64,000 nucleotides of DNA from JALZKA01 sp963754045 (GTDB lineage Bacteria; Actinomycetota; Thermoleophilia; Solirubrobacterales; 70-9). The stretch covers positions 372,001-436,000 of the forward strand of contig CAVWEN010000003.1 in the NCBI GenBank assembly GCA_963754045.1. Reading direction: 5' to 3'. A program made the position numbers and the translations under genes. The number at the start of each line of letters is the position of its first letter. The first letter of the stretch is position 1. Under the pieces are notes generated by a model. It saw only the letters and a list, made by a program, of their open reading frames with translations, did no database searches and was not told where the DNA came from. This document shows, one piece after another, positions 57,662 through 64,000 of this stretch.

Positions 57662-59443
57662 GTGCCGGAAGTGCCCCGCATCGCCGTCGTGATCCCCTGC
57701 TACAACGCTGGCAACCTTGTCGCGCAGGCGGTCGCCTCCGCCAGCGTCGACGAGCCGGTCGAACTTGTGGTCGTCGACGACGCCTCGGACGATTCGGAGA
57801 CACAGGGTGCGCTCGAGCAGCTCGAAGGAGCCGGCATCACGGTGCTGAGCCATGAGACGAACAGCGGCGTATCCGCGGCTCGCATGACCGGAGTGGCGGC
57901 GACGTCCGCGCCGTACGTGCTCGTGCTCGACGCCGACGACCTGATGGTCCCCGGGCGCCTGACCGAGCTGGCCGAGCGCCTCGAGTCCGACGCTGGCGCC
58001 GCGGTCGCCTACGGCGACTACGTCGAGTTCGGACGCCACCTCCTGTTGCGCTCGGTGCCTGAGCAGATCGACTCGTATCGGGTTGCGATGGTGAATGAGT
58101 ACCCGCCGGTCGCGATGTTCCGCCGCGATGTGCTCGAGCGCACAGGCGGCTGGGTGCCCGTTTGGGACGGCCTCGACGTTCGCTCGGATTGGGGCCTCTG
58201 GATGGCGCTCGCGCAGGCCGGGGAGCGCGGAATTCACCTCGGACCACGGCGTCCGACCCATCTGTACAGGATCCATGGGCCAGGCTTGGCCATGATGGGC
58301 AGAAGGCACCACCGCCAGCTCTACGACAGCTTGCGCAGGCGCCACGCGGCGCTATTCGCCGAGTTGACCGAGCACCGCAGGCGATCTCCCATGAAGGCCT
58401 CGCGCAAGCGGCTGTACCCCGTTCTGTACGGGCGCCGCTCAATGCGCCCTTGGGTGCTCGAACCGCGCATCAAGCGGATTCTGGATGGGATCGGGCTCTG
58501 GACCCTCAAACACCAGCTCACAGCCGTGGAGATGGAAGACCTGGAAAGATCGGTGCGGAGCGTCCTCGACGCGACGAGGGCCGACCCAATCGTCGGCGAC
58601 CTGGACGTGCCTGACCCGTTCGCCGGCGATACCGTCTCGGCCGATCGGTGCGAGCACGGCGTCGCGTCATTCGAGGTCGAGTCACGAGATGTCAATCGCC
58701 GCTATTTCGTGGAGCGGGTCGCGGAGATGTGCGCGCCCGGGGCAAGGATCCTCGACTTCGGCTGTGGTTCCGGCACGGTCGTTCGGATGCTGCGGAACGC
58801 GGGATTCGACGCCTACGGCGTCGACGTTCGCTGGGAGGGCGCAGACTTTCCGGATCTCACCAAGCTGCCTCTCGCGCAGGCGGGTCACCTGCGCTATTAC
58901 GATGCCGGCGGGACGCTTCCCTTCGACGAGCGGTTCGACCTGATCATCTCCAATCAGGTCATCGAGCACGTTGAGGATTTGGGCGCGGCCGTCGCGGCGA
59001 TGGGAAGCGTGCTGGCTTCTGGAGGCCGGCTCTACCACCACTACCCGACCAAGATCGCCCTGCGTGAGCCTCACCTCGGGATCCCGTTCGCCCATCGAAT
59101 CCGTCCGGGAAAGGCTCGACTCGCCTACGCCACCGCGATTCGCCGGCTTGGCTTTGGTATCGGCGGGGAGGGAGTCCCGGCCCGAGAGTGGGCCGTCGCC
59201 CGACTCGGCTACATGGATAGGTGGACCAGCTATCGATGGCCGGCAGAGATTGAGGAGGCGTTTCTCGGCATCGGCACCGTCACCCATCACGAGATTGCCT
59301 ATTGTCGATTCAGGGGGGCAGGGCGTCCCCTGCTTTCCAAGCTGCTCCGCGCGCAAGTGCTCAAGCGCCCAATCGAGCGCACATTCCGGAGACTCGCGTT
59401 CGACGCGATCGAGGTCGCCCAGGAACCCGCGCCAAGACGCTGA
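57662..59443 (+). CDS. Fusion of GT2 glycosyltransferase and SAM methyltransferase
   Basis: 593 residues from GTG 57662. N-terminal GT-A domain: RIAVVIPCYNAGNLVAQAV, VVDDASDDSET, NSGVSAARMTG, VLDADDLMVPGRL (DxD), WDGLDVRSDWGLW. C-terminal class I methyltransferase: ILDFGCGSGTVVRMLRNAGF at about 361-380, LIISNQVIEHVEDL, VLASGGRLYHHYP. A sugar transfer and a methylation are thus linked in one polypeptide. ATG 57590 or GTG 57653 are alternative starts. 57662 leaves 74 bp between it and the divergent methyltransferase for promoters. Confidence 0.87.
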   Translation: MPEVPRIAVVIPCYNAGNLVAQAVASASVDEPVELVVVDDASDDSETQGALEQLEGAGITVLSHETNSGVSAARMTGVAATSAPYVLVLDADDLMVPGRLTELAERLESDAGAAVAYGDYVEFGRHLLLRSVPEQIDSYRVAMVNEYPPVAMFRRDVLERTGGWVPVWDGLDVRSDWGLWMALAQAGERGIHLGPRRPTHLYRIHGPGLAMMGRRHHRQLYDSLRRRHAALFAELTEHRRRSPMKASRKRLYPVLYGRRSMRPWVLEPRIKRILDGIGLWTLKHQLTAVEMEDLERSVRSVLDATRADPIVGDLDVPDPFAGDTVSADRCEHGVASFEVESRDVNRRYFVERVAEMCAPGARILDFGCGSGTVVRMLRNAGFDAYGVDVRWEGADFPDLTKLPLAQAGHLRYYDAGGTLPFDERFDLIISNQVIEHVEDLGAAVAAMGSVLASGGRLYHHYPTKIALREPHLGIPFAHRIRPGKARLAYATAIRRLGFGIGGEGVPAREWAVARLGYMDRWTSYRWPAEIEEAFLGIGTVTHHEIAYCRFRGAGRPLLSKLLRAQVLKRPIERTFRRLAFDAIEVAQEPAPRR

Positions 59444-59457
59444 ATATTGTTCGCGAC

Positions 59458-60498
59458 ATGAGCAGGTCCCCGAATGAACGCCAAGTCCTGGTCGTCGGCG
59501 GCGCCGGTTACGTCGGCAACGTCCTGGTGCGACGGTTGCTGGCCGACGGCTACCGCGTCCGAGTCCTCGACGATCTCCTGTTCGGCCATGGAGGATCGCT
59601 CGCAGGCGTATTCGAAGAGCCAGGGTTCTCATTCCTCCGGGGCGACCTAACCGACGCGGCCGTGCTCGACGAAGCGTTCGACGGCGCCACCGACGTGGTC
59701 CTGCTAGCCGCTCTCGTCGGCGACCCCGTTTGCAGCACCTACCCCGAGCTTGCTCGCTCCGTCAACGGCGAAGGTGCGAGGGGGGTGTTCGAAGCCGTCA
59801 CTGGACGAGGGATCGATCGTTTTATCTTCACCTCCACCTGCTCCAACTACGGACTGCGCGAGAGCGACGATCTCGCGACGGAGGAATCCGAGCTTTCTCC
59901 GGTCTCCCTGTACGCGGAAACCAAGGTCGAGTTCGAGCGGTTTGTCCTCGATCGTCGTGACTCCTGGGAGTGCACGCCAACACTGCTTCGGATTGCCACG
60001 GCTTACGGTTTGTCGCAGCGGATGAGGTTCGATCTGACGATCTCCGAGTTCACGCGGACGCTGGCGGTTGGCGACGAGCTTCTCGTCTACGACGCGGACA
60101 CCTGGCGGCCGTACTGTCACGTCGACGACATCGCGCTCGCGATTCGGATTGTGCTGGCCGCCGACGAGGACAACGTGCGAGGCGAGATCTTCAACGTCGG
60201 GCACTCGGAGGAGAACTACACAAAGCGAATGGTCGTCGATGCCGTGCAGCAGCACCTCGGGGGTTCCGGCAAGGTTGTGGTGCGCGAGGGCGGGACGGAC
60301 CCTCGCAACTATCGGGTTTCGTTCGACAAGATCCAAGACCGTCTCGGGTTTCAGGCACGCCATCGGGTGCCTGTCACCGCTGGGCGGTTGATCGCAGCGA
60401 TCGCAGCTGGTGCATTCGACGACGTCGAGGCACGACCAGGCTTCTACACAAATCGCCAGATCGCCGGGGTACAGGCCGCGAACGATGGTGGGGACTAG
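59458..60498 (+). CDS. NAD-dependent nucleotide-sugar epimerase/dehydratase
   Basis: 346 residues, extended SDR: VVGGAGYVGNVLVRRLL at 12-28, LAALVGDPVCSTYPE, catalytic FTSTCSNYGLRES and SLYAETKVEFE (Tyr-x3-Lys), LRIATAYGLS, CHVDDIALAI. Works on a nucleotide sugar such as UDP- or GDP-hexose. It is directly followed by a sugar-nucleotidyltransferase gene, consistent with a short activated-sugar pathway. Confidence 0.91.
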   Translation: MSRSPNERQVLVVGGAGYVGNVLVRRLLADGYRVRVLDDLLFGHGGSLAGVFEEPGFSFLRGDLTDAAVLDEAFDGATDVVLLAALVGDPVCSTYPELARSVNGEGARGVFEAVTGRGIDRFIFTSTCSNYGLRESDDLATEESELSPVSLYAETKVEFERFVLDRRDSWECTPTLLRIATAYGLSQRMRFDLTISEFTRTLAVGDELLVYDADTWRPYCHVDDIALAIRIVLAADEDNVRGEIFNVGHSEENYTKRMVVDAVQQHLGGSGKVVVREGGTDPRNYRVSFDKIQDRLGFQARHRVPVTAGRLIAAIAAGAFDDVEARPGFYTNRQIAGVQAANDGGD

Positions 60499-61206
60499 AT
60501 GCGCGCGGCGATTCTCGCCGGCGGGCGCGGCACGCGGCTGCGGCCCTACACCATGGTCCTTCCCAAGCCGCTGGTTCCCGTCGGGGAGCGCCCGATCCTC
60601 GAACTCATTCTCCGTCAGCTCGCGCGAGACGGGTTTTCAGAGGTTGATTTTTGCGTCGGGCATCTCGGCGAGTTGATCAAGGCGTATTTCGCCGAGAGCA
60701 AGTTCAAGCCGGATGCGATGGAGCTCCGATACCACTGGGAGGATGAACCGCTCGGGACGGCGGGTGCACTCCACCTCCTCGGAGAGCCCACCGGGGATCT
60801 GCTCGTGATGAACGGCGACATCCTCACCACTCTCGACTACGGCGACCTGATGACTCATCATCGCGAGAGCCGGGCGGCGCTGACGATCGCGACTTATCTG
60901 AAGGATGTGGAGATCTCACTGGGCATCGTCGAGGGCGAGGCCTCCGAGGTCACCGACTACGTCGAGAAGCCCACGCTGCACTACGAGGTCAGCATGGGCA
61001 TCTACGTCTACTCACCGCGCGCGTTCCTTCAAATTCCACGGGAGCGGTTCGATTTTCCAGACCTGGTGCTGAAGTTGATCGCGGCCGGGGAGTCCGTTTC
61101 CAAGTACAGGTTCGATGGGCCGTGGTACGACATCGGAACCCCGGTCGAGCACGAATTGGCGACTGCTGCATTCGAGGCGGATCCCGGTCTGTACGACGGG
61201 GTCTGA
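60499..61206 (+). CDS. Sugar-phosphate nucleotidyltransferase
   Basis: 235 residues: MRAAILAGGRGTRLRPYTMVLPKPLVPVGERP signature at the N-terminus, MNGDILTTLDYGDL (metal-binding Asp) and YVEKPTLHYEVSMGIYVY. Makes an NDP-sugar (GDP-mannose or dTDP-glucose type cannot be separated here). It lacks the C-terminal acyltransferase or cupin extension of longer homologues. Starts at the base after the epimerase stop codon. Confidence 0.91.
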   Translation: MRAAILAGGRGTRLRPYTMVLPKPLVPVGERPILELILRQLARDGFSEVDFCVGHLGELIKAYFAESKFKPDAMELRYHWEDEPLGTAGALHLLGEPTGDLLVMNGDILTTLDYGDLMTHHRESRAALTIATYLKDVEISLGIVEGEASEVTDYVEKPTLHYEVSMGIYVYSPRAFLQIPRERFDFPDLVLKLIAAGESVSKYRFDGPWYDIGTPVEHELATAAFEADPGLYDGV

Positions 61207-61221
61207 TCGGCCCGCACTCCG

Positions 61222-62436
61222 GTGAGGAGAGCACTTGCTCCGATCGTCCTCGCGATCGCCATTCCGGCCGCTTTGTGGTCGCCCGATGGCGACGGCGGTG
61301 AACTGAGTGCGAGCGGCGGCACGCAGGGGCGAATTCTGTTGCTCCGCAACGCCGTGCCCAGCTTCGATCGGTTCGTCTCGGATTCAACCGGCGAGGAGCA
61401 GGCCTTCATGCGCGATCACTACTGGCGCATGCGCGGCTACTCACCCTTCTTCGATCAGGCGCTGCCATGGGCGCCGCCGGCGCACTTCTACCAAGACCTG
61501 TACGCGATCTACAACGAGCGCCGCGCGGATGGCGAACCCGACCTCAGCTACATCAGCGCGCGACCGCGCCTGGTGTTGCGCGATTCCGCCGGCAACCCTC
61601 TCTTCATACCCTTCGATTGCGCGGAAGGCGAGTGCACCCAGTACGCAGCGGACATCGGCAACCCGGAGTGGCAAGACGACTGGATCGGACGTGCTCGCGA
61701 TCGGTTCGCGGGTGGTTATGCGGGAGTCCACGTGGACGACGTGAACATGCTGATGCGTGTATCAAACGGCTGGGGCGAGCCTGTAACGCCCATCGATCCC
61801 CGCACCGGCGGCCCAATGCGAACGATGGACTGGCGGCGCTACGTTGCCGAGTTCACCGAGCGAATTCGTGCCGAGTTTCCGGAAGCGGAGATCACGCACA
61901 ACTCGATCTGGTTTGCCGGGCACGGCGATCCGTACATCCAACGCGCACTGGCGGCCGCTGACTACGTCGAGCTGGAGCGAGGGTTCGTAGATCAGGGCGT
62001 TGTTGGGGGCTCAGGCAGGTTCGGATGGGAGCGGCTACTCGACCATGTGGACTGGCTACACGACAACGGCATTGCGCTCATCTCGCAGCCCTACGGGCTC
62101 GATGAGACGCTGCGCGAGTCCGAACTGGCCGCGCTTCTCCTCTTGAATCGCGGCGGGGATTCGATCGCGCCACGGCTGGAGGTAAATCCGGGAAGCTTCT
62201 GGCCCGGCTGGAACACCGACCTTGGGGCCGCAAAGGGAGATCGGTACGCCTGGAGCGGCCTCCAGCGGCGCGACTTCGAGCGGGGCGTCGTGCTGTTCAA
62301 CCCGCCCGGCGGAGGGCCCGTGGATGTGGACGCGCCTGGCGACCTCGCGGATCTGGATGGGGTGGCGCTCCCGGCGCTAGGCCTTGAGGGTGGCCAGGGC
62401 GCGGTGCTTCTCGGCTCCCCCGACCGGCCGGAATGA
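61222..62436 (+). CDS. Secreted putative glycoside hydrolase (GHL15-like), copy 2
   Basis: 404 residues from GTG 61222. Short N-terminal hydrophobic lead (APIVLAIAIPAALWS). Shares with 41536-42801 the landmarks LLRNA-x2-SFD, QYAADIGNPEWQDDW, GVHVDDVNMLM, PIDPRTGGPM, ITHNSIWF and VELERGFVDQG. The repeated Asp-Asp and late Glu are candidate catalytic residues of a TIM barrel. Lacks the basic C-terminal tail of copy 1. Placed in the glycan locus between an NDP-sugar synthesis gene and a glycosyltransferase, so a role in trimming or release of that glycan is plausible. Confidence 0.78.
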   Translation: MRRALAPIVLAIAIPAALWSPDGDGGELSASGGTQGRILLLRNAVPSFDRFVSDSTGEEQAFMRDHYWRMRGYSPFFDQALPWAPPAHFYQDLYAIYNERRADGEPDLSYISARPRLVLRDSAGNPLFIPFDCAEGECTQYAADIGNPEWQDDWIGRARDRFAGGYAGVHVDDVNMLMRVSNGWGEPVTPIDPRTGGPMRTMDWRRYVAEFTERIRAEFPEAEITHNSIWFAGHGDPYIQRALAAADYVELERGFVDQGVVGGSGRFGWERLLDHVDWLHDNGIALISQPYGLDETLRESELAALLLLNRGGDSIAPRLEVNPGSFWPGWNTDLGAAKGDRYAWSGLQRRDFERGVVLFNPPGGGPVDVDAPGDLADLDGVALPALGLEGGQGAVLLGSPDRPE

Positions 62437-62443
62437 TGAGCGC

Positions 62444-63550
62444 ATGAGTGTGCGCTCAAACGGCAAGCGGATCCTGATGCTGGGTCCGCTTGGCCCTCCG
62501 CACGTTTCCGATCAGGTGCTGGCCCTGGCCAGGCGGGGATTCGACCTGCATGTCGGCGGCAACGCGCCCCACGAGCTGGACGATGCAGTCATCCAAGATG
62601 CCGGCGTGCCCGTCCACGCTTCCCCGAGCGAAGCTCGGAGCACACCTTGGGGCATCGCTGCGACCGTGCGCTGGACACGCGCTCTGATCCGCGAGGTCGC
62701 GCCAGATGTAGTGAGCGCTCACTGGTTGCCGGGTTTCGGGTTCGCCGCCGCAGCGGCGGGGGCTGCACCGCTCGCCCTGACAGCGTGGGGCTCCGACGTT
62801 TACCAGGCGGGCGTCAGGATGCGACTGGCGAGCAGGTACGCCATTAGACGGGCAGACCTCGTGATGGCCGACTCGACCGACCTGATTGATCGCTGCGGCC
62901 TACTCGGGGCCCCGGCGGACCGCCTCGAGCTCATCCAGTGGGGCGTGAGCCTCCAAACCTTCTACCCGGCGGAGGACCGGGCTGCGCTGAAGCGCGAGCT
63001 CGGGCTCGGGCCTGGGCCGGTGATCCTGAGCCCTCGGTCCCTGATGCCGGTGTACAACATTCCGACGATCACGGAGGCGTTCGGTGAGATCGGCAACCGG
63101 TTCGCCGACGCGCAGCTCGTGATCAAGCACATGGGCTTCGCCCTGATGGATCTGCCGGATCTCCCTCATAGCGATCGGGTGCACGTTGTCGGCAGCGTCC
63201 CCTACGAACGCATGGCGGACTACTACCGCGCCGCCGATGTCGTCGTGTCCGTGCCGTCCAGTGACGGCGCGCCGCGCTCAGTGTGGGAAGCGATGGCATG
63301 CGCCACCCCGGTCATTGTCAGCGACCTCGTGTGGACCCAGGATCTACTCGTATCCGACGAGCACGCGCTCACCGTACCCGTCAAGGACTCCAGCGCCCTG
63401 GCCGAGGCCATCACCCAGCTCATCGAAGCTCCGGGTCTTGCGCTGAAAATAGGAGACGCAGGCCGGGCGCTTGTCGAGGCCAAATTCGACCGTGAGCGGC
63501 ACATGGATCGACTTGCCGATCTCCTCGACGCCATCGGGCGGTCAGGCTGA
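62444..63550 (+). CDS. GT4-type glycosyltransferase
   Basis: 368 residues, GT-B fold: N-terminal KRILMLGPLGPPHVSDQVLALARRGFDLHV, DVVSAHWLPGFGFAAAAAG, LTAWGSDVYQAG; C-terminal donor domain ILSPRSLMPVYNIPTITEAF, VHVVGSVPYERMADYYRAADVVVSVPSSDGAPRSVWEAMACATPVIVSD with the usual SxxEGxPxxxxEAMA region in altered form (SSDGAPRSVWEAMA). ATG 62444 overlaps no gene; the upstream frame from 62384 runs in the previous gene. Ends 9 bp inside the convergent deacetylase gene. Confidence 0.9.
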   Translation: MSVRSNGKRILMLGPLGPPHVSDQVLALARRGFDLHVGGNAPHELDDAVIQDAGVPVHASPSEARSTPWGIAATVRWTRALIREVAPDVVSAHWLPGFGFAAAAAGAAPLALTAWGSDVYQAGVRMRLASRYAIRRADLVMADSTDLIDRCGLLGAPADRLELIQWGVSLQTFYPAEDRAALKRELGLGPGPVILSPRSLMPVYNIPTITEAFGEIGNRFADAQLVIKHMGFALMDLPDLPHSDRVHVVGSVPYERMADYYRAADVVVSVPSSDGAPRSVWEAMACATPVIVSDLVWTQDLLVSDEHALTVPVKDSSALAEAITQLIEAPGLALKIGDAGRALVEAKFDRERHMDRLADLLDAIGRSG

Positions 63551-64000
63551 TTTCCGCTCGCGGCGGTGGCGCCACGGGCGGGTGAGCGAGCGCAACGCCC
63601 TGCTCGGCCCCTTGTCGACCAGTCCGTAATACAGGTCGCGGGACTTGATCGCGAACGTCACCCGTCCGTCCGGCGTGTGCATGCTCTGGCGCTTCAGCTC
63701 GAACGGGTCGTCGATTGCGCCGCGCGGCCCGCATGTCACGGCGGTGGTATGGCCGGCCGCGCGTGCCGCGTCGGGGGCCGCCGGTGAGTAGTGGCACCGC
63801 GGGTAGCAGAAGCTCGGCACCTCGGTACCGATCATCGCTTCCAGGGTCCGCTTGCACTCCGTCATCAACTCGAGCGCATGGTCGAACGACGCTTCGTGAA
63901 CCTCGGTGTGGGCGTTCGTGTGCGAGCCGATCTCGATGAGCGGATGCCGGGCGACCTCCAATAGCTCATCGCGCTTCATGAATCTGACGCAGGCCTCGTC
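63542..64000 (-). CDS. Polysaccharide deacetylase family protein, 5' end outside window
   Basis: The frame stays open to the right edge, so the N-terminal part with the first Asp motif is missing. Seen: IEIGSHTNAHTEVHEAS, the zinc-binding HTxxH motif 2, and FCYPRCHYSPAAPDAARAAG (motif 3 with RxxY-like part). Family members remove N- or O-acetyl groups from chitin, peptidoglycan or surface polysaccharide. Adjacent to the glycosyltransferase on the other strand, ends overlapping by 9 bp. Met at 63979 is internal, not the start. Confidence 0.85.
   Translation of the reverse strand, partial: DEACVRFMKRDELLEVARHPLIEIGSHTNAHTEVHEASFDHALELMTECKRTLEAMIGTEVPSFCYPRCHYSPAAPDAARAAGHTTAVTCGPRGAIDDPFELKRQSMHTPDGRVTFAIKSRDLYYGLVDKGPSRALRSLTRPWRHRRERKSA

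Noticed and set aside
1..64000. 4.5S RNA, RNase P RNA, tmRNA and riboswitches
   Set aside because: Looked for their conserved core sequences near ffh, thiD, ilvD and thrS by eye and found none. This is not an exhaustive covariance search.
1..64000. Defence island or CRISPR-Cas
   Set aside because: No nuclease/helicase clusters, toxin-antitoxin pairs or repeat-spacer arrays recognised. The only mobile trace is the tRNA-Cys remnant.

Overview
The window is about 64 kb of very GC-rich, densely coded bacterial chromosome. Gene content and order (smc-ftsY-ffh-rpsP-khpA-trmD-rplS-lepB-rnhB, a WhiG/FliA-type sigma factor beside a Xer recombinase, an EF-G2-type GTPase, a galE2/acyltransferase pair like mycobacterial Rv0501/Rv0502) and many GTG/TTG starts point to an actinobacterium. 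A deep-branching class such as Thermoleophilia (Solirubrobacterales-like) is my inference, not something the sequence proves. No CRISPR array, rRNA operon, intact prophage or recognised defence system was seen. Layout. (1) 1-12.1 kb: conserved housekeeping genes: the C-terminal part of an unusually short SMC-like protein, FtsY, Ffh, S16, KhpA, TrmD, L19 with an acidic tail, signal peptidase I, RNase HII, YraN (reverse strand), ComM, DprA, ThiD. (2) 12-18.6 kb: two small unknown genes coupled between thiD and ilvD, an alpha/beta hydrolase, an acyltransferase/epimerase pair and an L,D-transpeptidase. (3) 18.6-21.4 kb: a long coiled-coil protein with a fresh internal duplication, facing a membrane-anchored MPN/JAMM-like protein that has lost its zinc ligands. 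(4) 21.5-26 kb: Xer recombinase, sigma factor, EF-G2, RNase HI, tRNA-Gly. (5) 26-37.7 kb: an accessory stretch with secreted RTX/LVIVD protein, hydrolases, an integrative-element remnant at tRNA-Cys (40-bp repeat, integrase 3' fragment, collagen-like cargo), a truncated RCC1-repeat gene, small enzymes, a Tat phospholipase-C-like enzyme and tRNA-Val. (6) 37.8-43.8 kb: a large membrane protein, ThrS, a secreted putative glycosidase, IF-3. (7) 43.8-47.7 kb: an island of two DegT-type aminotransferases and two paralogous lipoproteins lying between infC and its usual partners rpmI-rplT. (8) 47.8-57 kb: L35, L20, a strong terminator, then a tightly overlapping chain trmH-pheS-pheT-argC-argJ-argB-argD. 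(9) 57-64 kb: a surface-glycan locus (methyltransferases, GT2-methyltransferase fusion, nucleotide-sugar epimerase, sugar nucleotidyltransferase, a second copy of the putative glycosidase, GT4, polysaccharide deacetylase cut by the window edge). How it works together: regions 1, 4 and 8 supply translation, secretion, chromosome maintenance and arginine/branched-chain amino acid synthesis. Regions 2, 7 and 9 contribute envelope and glycan chemistry. The least explained parts are the aminotransferase/lipoprotein island, the dead-JAMM protein with its coiled-coil neighbour, the thiD-ilvD coupled unknown genes and the hinge-poor SMC. A recurring TANNNT box 5-8 nt before start codons suggests that many transcripts are leaderless.
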